A program made the translations under genes and the position numbers. From positions 1-31,773 of the forward strand of contig NZ_JBHOQR010000020.1 in NCBI RefSeq assembly GCF_042408815.1: DNA of 31,773 bases, read 5' to 3'. Under the pieces are notes generated by a model. That model saw only the letters and a list, made by a program, of their open reading frames with translations, had not been told where the DNA came from and did no database searches. How positions within the stretch are numbered: the first letter of the stretch is position 1; the number at the start of each line of letters is the position of its first letter. Source of the stretch: Thermoflexus sp042408815 (lineage in GTDB: Bacteria > Chloroflexota > Anaerolineae > Thermoflexales > Thermoflexaceae). Of this stretch, positions 7,202-14,495 are shown piece after piece.

Positions 7202-7864
7202 TCATGCTCCCAGCAGTAGCCGTCGCAGAACCGGCTCGCTCTGAGGGGTCGTGACCGCCAGGATCTCGTCCTCTGCCCGGAGAATGGTTTCCCCGGAAGG
7301 GATGAAAGTTTGATCCCCCCGCACGACCATCACCACGAGAGCATCCGCCGGGATCCCCAGCTCCCGCAGCGCCTGTCCATCGGCTGGAGCGCCGGGGGCG
7401 ATTTTGCCCTCGACCAGCTGGATCCCGCCCCGGCGCAGGGCCAGCAAATGCACCAGGGAGCGCAGGGGAAGGGCCCGCTCGATCTGCGCCTGGATGATCT
7501 CGGTGGTGGAAACTGTCACATCGATCCCCAGGCGGGCGAAGATCTCTGCGTTGCGAGGATTGTTGATGCGGGCGATGGTCCGGGGGACGTTGAATTTGCG
7601 TTTGGCGAGCAGGCAGACGACGAGGTTGTCCTCATCGTCCCCGGTGACTGCGATCACTGCATCGGCCCGGTTCATCCCCACCTGGGCGAAAGTGCTGGAA
7701 TCACATCCGTCACCCACCCACACATGATCGGCCCCCAGTTCATCGATGAGAAAAGCCGCGCGACGGGGATTCTTTTCGATCAACAGGACCTCATGGCCTT
7801 CGGCCAGCAGGGACTTGCTCAGGTAATAACCGACCTTTCCACCGCCGACGATGATCAGATACAT
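7202..7864 (-). CDS. TrkA-type RCK protein (NAD-binding plus C domain)
   Basis: Cytosolic regulator of a K+ or cation transport system. Residues 1-130 form the Rossmann RCK_N (TrkA-N) domain: YLIIVGGGKVGYYLSKSLL at the N-terminus (GxGxxG-type nucleotide loop), the acidic end of beta-2 in LLIEKNPRR, then DAVIAVTGDDEDN. Residues about 140-220 form an RCK_C (TrkA-C) domain, ending DEILAVTTPQSEPVLRRLL. RCK proteins bind NAD(H), ATP or c-di-AMP and gate a membrane partner. Here no TrkH/KtrB gene is adjacent; the only membrane transporter in the unit is the APC permease at 9411-10955. It starts three bases after the upstream RCK gene; GGAGG eight bases before the ATG lies in that gene's end. Last gene of the operon. 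Confidence 0.9.
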   Translation of the reverse strand: MYLIIVGGGKVGYYLSKSLLAEGHEVLLIEKNPRRAAFLIDELGADHVWVGDGCDSSTFAQVGMNRADAVIAVTGDDEDNLVVCLLAKRKFNVPRTIARINNPRNAEIFARLGIDVTVSTTEIIQAQIERALPLRSLVHLLALRRGGIQLVEGKIAPGAPADGQALRELGIPADALVVMVVRGDQTFIPSGETILRAEDEILAVTTPQSEPVLRRLLLGA

Positions 7865-7867
7865 CGA

Positions 7868-8266
7868 TCATTCCTCCAGGCACTTTCGAATGGCCTCGAC
7901 AGCCAGTGCGGTCGGAGAGACCGTTTTCAGACCCAGCTCCTGGAAGATCTCAGCCCGGAGCGGATCGTTGAGCCGGGTGATCACCCGGGGGACGCCAAAG
8001 ATCTCCCGGGCGACCTCCGCCGCCATGATGTTGGTGTTATCGTAGCCCGTGACGGCGATGAAGACATCGGCCCTTTCAATGCCGGCTCGACGCAGCACTT
8101 CAGCATCGATCCCCATTCCCACTACGGTCTCCCCGGGGAAATCCGGCCCCAGCGCTTCCAGAGCCTGCCGCTCTCGATCGATGACGATGACTTCATGACC
8201 ATCCTGGGCAAACCGCCGGGCGAGATAGGCACCCAGCCGACCGCAACCTAAGATCACGATGCGCAT
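7868..8266 (-). CDS. TrkA-N-only RCK protein
   Basis: A 132-residue protein consisting of one RCK_N Rossmann domain: MRIVILGCGRLGAYLARRFA carries the nucleotide-binding glycine loop, VIVIDRERQAL the acidic residue that contacts the adenosine ribose, and VFIAVTGYDNTNIMAAEVA the characteristic core. There is no RCK_C domain, so it would rely on its full-length partner (7202-7864), three bases downstream, for ligand sensing. A pair of RCK subunits of this kind can form hetero-octameric gating rings, as known for Trk/Ktr systems. ATG 8266 is preceded by GAGAGG five bases away; the frame is open to 8395, but the upstream part does not look like protein. Confidence 0.88.
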   Translation of the reverse strand: MRIVILGCGRLGAYLARRFAQDGHEVIVIDRERQALEALGPDFPGETVVGMGIDAEVLRRAGIERADVFIAVTGYDNTNIMAAEVAREIFGVPRVITRLNDPLRAEIFQELGLKTVSPTALAVEAIRKCLEE

Positions 8267-8346
8267 AGGTCCTCTCCATCCTCTCGATCCAGCGTCTGGG
8301 ATCTCCATTTGCACAGCTCCGACGAGATGAGGGGAAAAGCTCTCCC

Positions 8347-8586
8347 TTATCCTTGTCCCATCATCTCTACCAGAACGCCCTGCTTTTGGATCCACGCAAG
8401 GCCCTCCTCGACGCGATCGGGAGGTCCTTCCAGATCGACCACCAGCCAGGCCTCGGTGGCCTCCACGTGGGCGCGGCGGATATTAACCATCAATCCAAAG
8501 CGCTGAATCAGCCGGTAGAGCAGGGGCTCATCGATGAGCGAAGGCGGGTAGATCAATTTCACCCGCCGCTGGATTGTCTGATCCAT
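8347..8586 (-). CDS. NIL-domain (ACT-like ferredoxin-fold) protein
   Basis: A 79-residue stand-alone NIL domain. The pattern is RRVKLIYPPSLIDEPLLYRL (strand, helix), FGLMVNIRRAHVEATEAWLV (two strands), LEGPPDRVEEGLAWIQKQGV (helix, strand). NIL domains are known as the C-terminal substrate-sensing domain of the methionine ABC transporter ATPase MetN and as part of some ferredoxins. Placed between RCK and universal-stress genes, it may act as a small-molecule sensor for the operon's transporter; that is inference. The ATG at 8586 has GGAGGAGG six bases upstream and beats the alternative at 8646. Flanking gaps are 34 bases to the Usp gene and 80 to the RCK gene. Confidence 0.82.
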   Translation of the reverse strand: MDQTIQRRVKLIYPPSLIDEPLLYRLIQRFGLMVNIRRAHVEATEAWLVVDLEGPPDRVEEGLAWIQKQGVLVEMMGQG

Positions 8587-8620
8587 TGCCGCCTCCTCCG
8601 GTCGGGGCAAGTGGACCTGC

Positions 8621-9178
8621 TCATTCGACAATCGGAGCTTTCGCAACGATCACCTCGCAAGAGGCCCGCCGCATCACCTCATGCACGGTCCGGCCCAGGC
8701 CATCGCTGGATGCCCGCCGTTTGAGCCCAATGCCCATGATAATCTGGTCCGCCCCGACCTGACGGGCCACGCTGAGGATGCCTTCCGGCGCCGAGCGGTG
8801 CCGCACCAGGCGGATTTCCGGTTCCAGTCCGTGCTGCATGGCGATGAAGCGGGCTGTCTCCAGGGCCCGCCGTCCGCGCTCCTCCAGCTCCGGCAACGGC
8901 GTATCCAGGGGAACCGTATAGGGGATCTCCAGGACATGCACCAGGACCAGACGGGCATGCTGAGGCTCACCCAGCCGGCAGGCCAGCTCCACCGCGCGCT
9001 CCGAGTAGATGCCTTCAACGATCGGCACCACGATACAGCGGGCGGCTTCCACCGAGTAGACGGCGCGGGCCACCTCCATCGGCACCGGGCGAGGCAACCG
9101 GAGCATCCACCCCAGGGTGGAGATCAATACGATCAGGAAGAAAAGCGCCAGGAAAATACCCAACGGATGTCCGCTCAT
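8621..9178 (-). CDS. Membrane-anchored universal stress protein (UspA family)
   Basis: A 185-residue protein with an N-terminal transmembrane helix (about residues 7-26, GIFLALFFLIVLISTLGWML) followed by a UspA domain: CIVVPIVEGIYSERAVELAC at the start, VLVHVLEIPYT, then the nucleotide-loop region QIIMGIGLKRRASSDGLGRT and CEVIVAKAPIVE at the end. The Gly-rich loop resembles ATP-binding Usp members. Most UspA proteins are soluble; tethering to the membrane fits a role on a transporter. KimA-type K+ importers carry a Usp-like domain at their C-terminus, so this may be a detached version. Located in the operon after the permease and the two-helix protein. Confidence 0.85.
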   Translation of the reverse strand: MSGHPLGIFLALFFLIVLISTLGWMLRLPRPVPMEVARAVYSVEAARCIVVPIVEGIYSERAVELACRLGEPQHARLVLVHVLEIPYTVPLDTPLPELEERGRRALETARFIAMQHGLEPEIRLVRHRSAPEGILSVARQVGADQIIMGIGLKRRASSDGLGRTVHEVMRRASCEVIVAKAPIVE

Positions 9179-9197
9179 CCCCGTTCGCCTCGACCGT

Positions 9198-9398
9198 TCA
9201 CTTCCGATAACGATGGATCTCCAGCCAGCTCCGCCAGCGATGGGCGCCCAGGGCCGCCATCAGCACCCCGACGATCACGGGCAAAAACACACTCGAAACC
9301 GCCAGGCCCTGGGCCAGCACCAGCCAGAGACTGCGCCCCATGATCACCAACCCCAGGGCGATCATCAGCGTCGCCAGAACTAAGCGGAAAGCCCTCAT
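9198..9398 (-). CDS. Small two-helix membrane protein of the permease operon
   Basis: A 66-residue protein with two hydrophobic helices (about residues 5-28 and 32-52) and a basic C-terminal tail, WRSWLEIHRYRK. No family is recognised. AAGGAGA lies seven bases before the ATG at 9398, and the gene starts 12 bases after the permease stop, so it is clearly co-translated with it. It could be an accessory subunit of the permease, or a spacer membrane protein of unknown function. Its codon use matches that of its neighbours and the reading is not a shadow of another gene. Confidence 0.75.
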   Translation of the reverse strand: MRAFRLVLATLMIALGLVIMGRSLWLVLAQGLAVSSVFLPVIVGVLMAALGAHRWRSWLEIHRYRK

Positions 9399-9410
9399 GG
9401 ATCTATCTCC

Positions 9411-10955
9411 TTACGCCTCCTGTTGCGATCGTCGTTGGCGCTCCAACTCGATACGGAAACGTTCCAGCAGATCCCATTCCCCTGTCTCCTCCAGGATACG
9501 AAGCTGCTGCGCCTCCCAATCTCGATCCAGATTCCCCCACACGGGCTTCCCGGTTCGCCTTCGATACCACGCATAATACAGCACCCACAGCGCCACCCAA
9601 GCGGGCCCGGCCACGCGCGCAATCTCGTGGGTCCATGACACCACCAGCACCATCAACCCGGTCCCGATCACCCCCAGAATCCCCAGAACGGGGATCTCCG
9701 CCTCTCCCCAGCGGATGTTCAGCGGCACCCGATAGGGCCGGGGCACGTGGGGCTCCTTCACCCGCAGTGCCAGCAGGGCGATCGTGCTTAGGAAGTAAGC
9801 CAGCATCGCCCCAAAGGCGTACATATTGGCCATCGTCTCCAGTGCCCGCCGCCCGCTCAAAAACGCGAACACCGCCTCGGCCGCCGCTACCCCCGAAAAG
9901 AACAGGATCGAACGCACCGGCGTGTGGAAGCGAGGATGAACCCAGGATAGCCCTTCCCCGATCAGCCCTAGCTCCGCCATACTGTAGGCCAGCCGGCTGG
10001 CTCCCATCACCCCTGTGTTCGCCGAAATCAGCACAATCGTCGCCGCCAGCACCGCCGCCGCTGGCCCTGCCAGAAACCCCACTAGCGGCAGCTGGCTGGC
10101 CAGCCGCGCCACCGGATCCCCTTCCCGCGCCGCGATCTCCTGCCATGGCAGGATCCCCAGCGATACCGTCGGGAAGGACAGCGCAAACAGCAGCACAATG
10201 ACGATGAGAGCCAGAGAGGTGCGGGGGATCACCGCCGCCGGCCGGATGGTCTCCTGCGCGGCCTGGGATACCGATTCCAGCCCCACATAGGAGATCACCG
10301 CAATGGAGACCCCGTACAGCAGCTGATGGAGGGAAGGGAACTGAGTCTGCCACTGGTGAATGAACAGCTCCGGCCGCCAGGCGAAGGCGAAGCCGATCAC
10401 AATGATGCTGCTCTCCATCACCAGATCTAATGCCCCCAGCACCTCGTTGAACAGCGAGGATTCCCGAATCCCCTTGATATTGAGGAGGGCCAGCAGCAGG
10501 ATCAGGACCAGTGTCTCCCCCAGCCAGATGAGGTTCACCCCATGAAATGGCCCCAGGTTTGTCTGGAACTCTCGAAACTGGGGGAAGAAGAAGTTGATGT
10601 AGCCGGCGGAGGCCATAGCGAACAACGCTACATCCACCGTGTAGTCCAGCATCAGGGCGGCCCCGGCCACCAAACCCCAGAAATCTCCCAGCCCACGCAA
10701 GGTGAAGTAATGCCCTCCACCTGCCACAGGATAAGCCGCAGCCATCTCGGTGTAGGCCAGGCCGACCATAATGTAAACGATCCCCGCGATGAGGAAAGCC
10801 AGCGGGGTAGCTCCCTGGGCCGCCGCCATCACCAGACCGAGGGCCGCATACACGTCGGCCCCTACGTCCGCATAGCCCCAGGTGAAAGACCCCCAGATCG
10901 TCACCTCCCGCCGCAGCCCTACATGTTTCCGATGGATCCTATGCTCTGCGACCAT
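9411..10955 (-). CDS. APC-superfamily permease, KimA- or amino-acid-transporter-like
   Basis: A 514-residue polytopic membrane protein with about 12 helices. APC hallmarks: a broken first helix region (WGSFTWGYADVGADVYAALG), AYPVAGGGHYFTLRGLGDFW at TM3, YVGLESVSQAAQE at TM6, and ISANTGVMGASRLAYSMAE at TM8. The last 60 residues form a charged cytosolic tail (WDLLERFRIELERQRRS). TM1, TM3, TM6 and TM8 resemble what I recall of KimA/KUP-like K+ importers as well as amino-acid permeases, and two RCK proteins in the same operon favour a cation. The substrate is unproven. The start at 10955 is chosen from GGAG nine bases upstream; the longer frame to 11048 runs into leader sequence. First gene of a six-gene operon with promoter 11051-11079. 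Confidence 0.85.
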   Translation of the reverse strand: MVAEHRIHRKHVGLRREVTIWGSFTWGYADVGADVYAALGLVMAAAQGATPLAFLIAGIVYIMVGLAYTEMAAAYPVAGGGHYFTLRGLGDFWGLVAGAALMLDYTVDVALFAMASAGYINFFFPQFREFQTNLGPFHGVNLIWLGETLVLILLLALLNIKGIRESSLFNEVLGALDLVMESSIIVIGFAFAWRPELFIHQWQTQFPSLHQLLYGVSIAVISYVGLESVSQAAQETIRPAAVIPRTSLALIVIVLLFALSFPTVSLGILPWQEIAAREGDPVARLASQLPLVGFLAGPAAAVLAATIVLISANTGVMGASRLAYSMAELGLIGEGLSWVHPRFHTPVRSILFFSGVAAAEAVFAFLSGRRALETMANMYAFGAMLAYFLSTIALLALRVKEPHVPRPYRVPLNIRWGEAEIPVLGILGVIGTGLMVLVVSWTHEIARVAGPAWVALWVLYYAWYRRRTGKPVWGNLDRDWEAQQLRILEETGEWDLLERFRIELERQRRSQQEA

Positions 10956-11050
10956 GGGCCGATGCTCCTTGCCCTCTTGCCGTGAACATCCCCGGATCCG
11001 AAGCCGGGCCGAGCGGCTTTCGATATCCAGGATGCCCCCAACAGCCACCG

Positions 11051-11079
11051 ATTTTAACGGGAAAGAGAAAGGCTGTCAA
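11051..11079 (-). promoter_or_regulatory. Sigma-70-type promoter of the permease-RCK operon
   Basis: On the minus strand: perfect TTGACA (11079-11074), 17-base spacer, TAAAAT (11056-11051). Transcription would begin near 11044, leaving a leader of about 90 bases before the permease ATG at 10955. Confidence 0.85.
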
Positions 11080-11080
11080 A

Positions 11081-11112
11081 AAGGGATCAGGGAACGGGGA
11101 TCCTGATCCCTT
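11081..11112. promoter_or_regulatory. Perfect 11-bp inverted repeat next to the -35 box
   Basis: AAGGGATCAGG (11081-11091) and CCTGATCCCTT (11102-11112) are perfect complements around ten bases. The repeat ends one base from the -35 box of the permease-operon promoter, the position of many operators. It could instead act as a terminator for a minus-strand transcript, since a short T run follows on that strand, but there is no gene immediately upstream to terminate. Confidence 0.6.
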
Positions 11113-11241
11113 GGGAAGCCTGGGACTCCCTAAATCCGCTATCATTCATTAGGGACAGGATTTCGAGGCCGTTCCCTCCCCCCTCTGTTTGGGAGGCTTC
11201 TTCGAGGGGCGCGCTCATCGGGCGTGGGCCGCAGGGTCCAC

Positions 11242-11256
11242 TAATAATCATTATTC
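11242..11256. promoter_or_regulatory. Fur/PerR-like 7-1-7 box upstream of comM
   Basis: TAATAATCATTATTC, with a perfect 6-1-6 core AATAAT-C-ATTATT (11243-11255), matches 12 of 15 positions of the classical Fur-family box TGATAATCATTATCA as I recall it. It is an isolated AT-rich island in GC-rich DNA. A second palindrome, GGGGTC-GG-GACCCC (11257-11270), lies directly before the comM ATG, where a ribosome binding site should be. Together with the gap from 10956 this is a 315-base divergent region. Confidence 0.5.
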
Positions 11257-11270
11257 GGGGTCGGGACCCC

Positions 11271-12806
11271 ATGCTCGCGCGACTGTTCAGCTGTGCGTTG
11301 ATCGGATTGAACGGGGAGCTGGTGACGGTGGAGGTGGATGTCAGCCGGGGGCAGCCCGGCTTCACGATCGTCGGGCTGCCTGACGCCGCGGTCCAGGAAG
11401 CCCGGGAACGGGTGCGCTCGGCGATCCGCTATGCCGGGCTGTCCTTTCCCCTCGCCCGCATTGTGGTCAATCTGGCCCCGGCGGACCTGCGGAAAGAGGG
11501 GCCTATTTATGATCTCCCGATTGCCCTGGGCGTGCTGATCGCTTCGGAACAGCTTCCCTTTCATGCCCTGGAGGATGCGCTGGTGGTCGGGGAGCTGGGG
11601 CTGGATGGGACCGTGCGCCATGTGCCGGGGGCGCTGGTGATGGCCGCGCTGGCCCGGGATCGGGGCGTCCGGCGTCTCTTCGTTCCGGCGGCCGATGCGC
11701 CGGAGGCCGCCCTGGTGCCCGACCTCCAGATCTATCCGGTGGCCAATTTGCAGGAGCTCATCGCTCATCTCCTCGGGCAGAAGTCGATTCCCCCCCAGCC
11801 CCCCACACCGTTGGACCGCTGGGTGGACCCGCCGCCGGCGGTGGATTTCGCCGAGATCAAAGGCCAGGAGCATGCCAAGCGGGCGCTAGAGATCGCCGCG
11901 GCGGGTAACCATAATCTCCTGATGGTCGGCCCCCCAGGCACCGGGAAGACGCTGCTGGCCCGCGCGCTCCCCGGCATCCTCCCTCGCCTTTCGCTGGAGG
12001 AAGCGCTGGAAGTGACCCGGATTTACAGCGTGGCGGATCTGCTCTCCCCGGAGGCTCCGCTGATCCGCCAGCGGCCGTTTCGGGCTCCCCACCACACCAT
12101 CAGCCATGCCGGTCTGGTCGGTGGCGGGCGTTTCCCACGTCCGGGAGAGGTCTCCCTGGCCCATCGGGGCGTCTTGTTCCTGGACGAGTTGCCGGAGTTC
12201 GACCTGCGGGCGCTGGAGGTGTTGCGCCAGCCCCTGGAGGATAAGCGCGTGGTGATCAGCCGGGCCGCCGGGACCCTCGAGTTCCCCGCCGCTTTCATGC
12301 TGGTCGCTGCGATGAACCCATGCCCATGCGGTTATTACGGGGATCCGCTGAAACCGTGCACCTGCTCTCCCTCCATGGTTGCTCGCTACCAGAAGCGCTT
12401 GAGCGGCCCCTTGCTGGATCGAATTGACATTCAAATCGAGGTGCCCCGCGTGGAGTTCGAGAAGCTCGCCGATGATCGGCGGGGGGAGCCCTCCGCCCAG
12501 ATCCGAGAGCGGGTGGAACGCGCCCGGGCGATCCAGCAGGCGCGTTTCCACGGAACTGGGATCCTTTGCAACGCGGAGATGGGGCCCAGCCATATCCGGG
12601 CCTACTGTCGGATGGAGCCTCAGGCCCAGGCGCTGCTGAAAGCGGCGATGCAGCAGCTCCATCTCTCCGCCCGCGCCTACCATCGCGTCTTGAAGGTCGC
12701 CCGCACGATCGCGGACCTGGAGAGCTCGGACCTGCTGCGCGCCCATCACCTGGCGGAAGCCCTCCAGTATCGATCCCGCTGGCCGATGGGCGGGTCTTAT
12801 CCGTAA
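11271..12806 (+). CDS. comM: ComM/YifB family Mg-chelatase-like AAA+ ATPase
   Basis: A 511-residue AAA+ protein. In transformable bacteria, ComM is known as a hexameric helicase that drives branch migration during uptake of foreign DNA. Domains in order: an N-terminal Lon-protease-like ChlI domain (residues 20-170, with VDVSRGQPGFTIVGLPDAA); AAA+ core with Walker A GPPGTGKT (220-227), Walker B GVLFLDELPEF and RPFRAPHHTISHAGLVGGG; the cysteine cluster NPCPCGYYGDPLKPCTCS, which is probably zinc-binding; and a C-terminal Mg-chelatase domain ending in LHLSARAYHRVLKVARTIAD. The ATG is at 11271. No Shine-Dalgarno is present; a GC hairpin lies there instead, suggesting a leaderless or short-leader message. 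First gene of a plus-strand run. Confidence 0.95.
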   Translation: MLARLFSCALIGLNGELVTVEVDVSRGQPGFTIVGLPDAAVQEARERVRSAIRYAGLSFPLARIVVNLAPADLRKEGPIYDLPIALGVLIASEQLPFHALEDALVVGELGLDGTVRHVPGALVMAALARDRGVRRLFVPAADAPEAALVPDLQIYPVANLQELIAHLLGQKSIPPQPPTPLDRWVDPPPAVDFAEIKGQEHAKRALEIAAAGNHNLLMVGPPGTGKTLLARALPGILPRLSLEEALEVTRIYSVADLLSPEAPLIRQRPFRAPHHTISHAGLVGGGRFPRPGEVSLAHRGVLFLDELPEFDLRALEVLRQPLEDKRVVISRAAGTLEFPAAFMLVAAMNPCPCGYYGDPLKPCTCSPSMVARYQKRLSGPLLDRIDIQIEVPRVEFEKLADDRRGEPSAQIRERVERARAIQQARFHGTGILCNAEMGPSHIRAYCRMEPQAQALLKAAMQQLHLSARAYHRVLKVARTIADLESSDLLRAHHLAEALQYRSRWPMGGSYP

Positions 12807-12832
12807 GCCCAGCGCTTTCCAGCGCCTGGGCC
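12807..12832. terminator. GC-rich hairpin right after comM
   Basis: GCCCAGCGCT (12807-12816) pairs with AGCGC-C-TGGGC (12821-12831) with one bulge and a short loop, starting at the base after the comM stop codon. There is no T tract, so it may be a transcript-end stabilizer, not a strong terminator. About 245 bases then follow without a gene. Confidence 0.45.
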
Positions 12833-13076
12833 TCGCCGTAGCGATTCTGGGGGCTCGTATGGCCGGATCCGGTAAGGGAGGAGGCTCCCACGGTGTCTTT
12901 CCTCGCTTGGGCTCTCCGCGCCTCCGTGTGAAAATCCGTTCCGGCAGAGGATCCCGCGGCTGTCCCGCCGGACGGGAAGCCGGTGCAGGGGCGGGAAGCC
13001 CGTTGGGCGCTGTATCTTCCAGAGTCAGCAAGCGCTCGGTGTGATCGCTCTGGAGCGCATTCGGAGCAAGGAACCG

Positions 13077-13859
13077 GTGGCGCTGCCGGGGTATCCGGAT
13101 TTCTGGGGGAAACTCCGAAAGGCCCATCGGGAGCGTCGGACCCGTCTGGGGCTGGCGCTTCCCATCCGTATGGATCGCATGCCCGCGCCGATGCTGCGGG
13201 TGGATGATCCGATCTTCCCCTTCGGCCGGATCATGGTGGATACGGTGGGCGATGCGGTTTGCGCCTATGCCATCCCAGTGATGTCGTTCCTGGCCGAGGG
13301 GGCCGCGGGCATGGTGGCCATGGAGCGCCTCATCCGCTATCTGCCGGACGACCTCCCGATCTTGCTGGATCTGCGGTGGCGAGATCCCGGATCCGCGGAG
13401 CGCTGCGCACGGGCCGCTTTCGAGGTGTGGGGCGCGGACGGGGTGACGGTGGCGCCGGAGTTCCCGGCGGAGGCGGCCCACGCCTTCGCCGCTTATCGGG
13501 GCGGGGCTGTCTTCTGGTGGATGGATGAAGTGGGGGCGCTCCCCCAGGCCCTTCATCACGCCCGGGAGGCCTTGGCCCGGGGGATCCCGGCCGGCCTGGC
13601 CTTCAGTGTCCTTATGGAGATCCGGGCTCATGAGCTCGAAGGCGTTCCCTGGATCGCGCTGGATGTGCGACATCCATCCCCGCTCTCCCGGATGGCCTCC
13701 TGGCCGCCCCCGGCGGTGATTTTCGTAGGGGAGCCGATCCTCTACGCCTCCCGGCGTGTGGATTTCCAGGAAGCGGCGCGGGAGGCGGCGAAGCAGTGGC
13801 GGCAGGAAGTTGCCGCTCATTTCCCAGTGGATGAACACGCCAGCCGTGTCTCCGGGTAG
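13077..13859 (+). CDS. OMP-decarboxylase-like (PyrF type 2) protein lacking catalytic lysines
   Basis: The order of motifs matches type-2 orotidine-5'-phosphate decarboxylase, a (beta/alpha)8 enzyme of pyrimidine synthesis: FWGKLRKAHRERRTRLGLAL, GRIMVDTVGDAVCAYAIPV, GMVAMERLIRYLPDDLPILL, RDPGSAERCARAAFEVWGAD and VIFVGEPILYAS at the end. But the catalytic Lys-Asp-Lys-Asp set is altered. The block aligned with CAFKPQ reads CAYAIP (Ala65), and DAKRGD reads DLRWRD (Asp98, Arg100, Asp103). The phosphate-loop Arg (VGRAI) is Glu (VGEPI). It is therefore unlikely to decarboxylate OMP and may be a pseudoenzyme with a new ligand. GTG 13077 has AAGGA four bases upstream; GTG 13041 is an alternative without such a site. 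28 bases before the folate gene. Confidence 0.75.
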   Translation: MALPGYPDFWGKLRKAHRERRTRLGLALPIRMDRMPAPMLRVDDPIFPFGRIMVDTVGDAVCAYAIPVMSFLAEGAAGMVAMERLIRYLPDDLPILLDLRWRDPGSAERCARAAFEVWGADGVTVAPEFPAEAAHAFAAYRGGAVFWWMDEVGALPQALHHAREALARGIPAGLAFSVLMEIRAHELEGVPWIALDVRHPSPLSRMASWPPPAVIFVGEPILYASRRVDFQEAAREAAKQWRQEVAAHFPVDEHASRVSG

Positions 13860-13886
13860 ATCGGGAGCCCTCCGGAGAAGCTCGAG

Positions 13887-14477
13887 ATGTCTCCATCTCC
13901 CTCCTCGGAATCGATCTCGGCGATCAAGCGGGCATTGCGGGCCCGGTGGCTAGCGGAGCGGATGGCCCTTCCCCCGGAGGTGGTCGTCGCGGTTAGCGAG
14001 GCGATCCGACGCTATATCGAAGCATGGCCTCCTTTCCACACGGCCCGCACGGTGCTCGCCTATATGGCGTTCCGGAACGAAATCGATCTGACGCCTCTCC
14101 TGGAGTCTCACCCGGAGAAGCGCTGGGCGTTGCCCCGGATCGCTGCCCCCGGGGAACTGGCCCTGCATCTTTATCATCCCGGCGCGCTCCAACGGCACCC
14201 CTATGGCATGCTGGAGCCTGCGCCGGAATGCCCGATGGTGGATCCGGAGGAGATCGAGGTGGCTTTCATCCCCGGCGTGGCTTTCGACCGCTATGGGTTC
14301 CGGCTGGGCTATGGGGGAGGGTATTTCGATCGCCTGCTGACTCACCTGAAAGGGCGGACGGTGGGGATCACCTATGCCCGCTTCCTGGTCGATGCCCTTC
14401 CTCGCACCCCGGGGGATAAGCGGGTTCAATGGATCCTCACAGAAGCCGGCTGGCTCCAGGCCCAGGCCCCGGAGTAA
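13887..14477 (+). CDS. 5-formyltetrahydrofolate cyclo-ligase
   Basis: Converts 5-formyl-THF to 5,10-methenyl-THF using ATP, returning stored folate to one-carbon metabolism (5-FCL, also called MTHFS or YgfA). The 196-residue product shows the diagnostic block IPGVAFDRYGFRLGYGGGYF followed by DRLL, which forms the ATP/phosphate loop. The start of the fold, SAIKRALRARWLAERMALPP, carries the Lys/Arg that contacts the phosphates, and LAYMAFRNEIDLTPLL is the standard strand-helix unit. ATG 13887 has GGAG about nine bases upstream. It lies 28 bases after the OMP-decarboxylase-like gene and 19 bases before the TctA-like gene, so the three are probably cotranscribed. Confidence 0.94.
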   Translation: MSPSPSSESISAIKRALRARWLAERMALPPEVVVAVSEAIRRYIEAWPPFHTARTVLAYMAFRNEIDLTPLLESHPEKRWALPRIAAPGELALHLYHPGALQRHPYGMLEPAPECPMVDPEEIEVAFIPGVAFDRYGFRLGYGGGYFDRLLTHLKGRTVGITYARFLVDALPRTPGDKRVQWILTEAGWLQAQAPE

Positions 14478-14495
14478 ACCAAAGGAGCATCCCGC

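Noticed and set aside
11886..13838. 650-codon minus-strand frame across comM and the PyrF-like gene
   Set aside because: Antisense to two genes with clear motifs; long only because of high GC.
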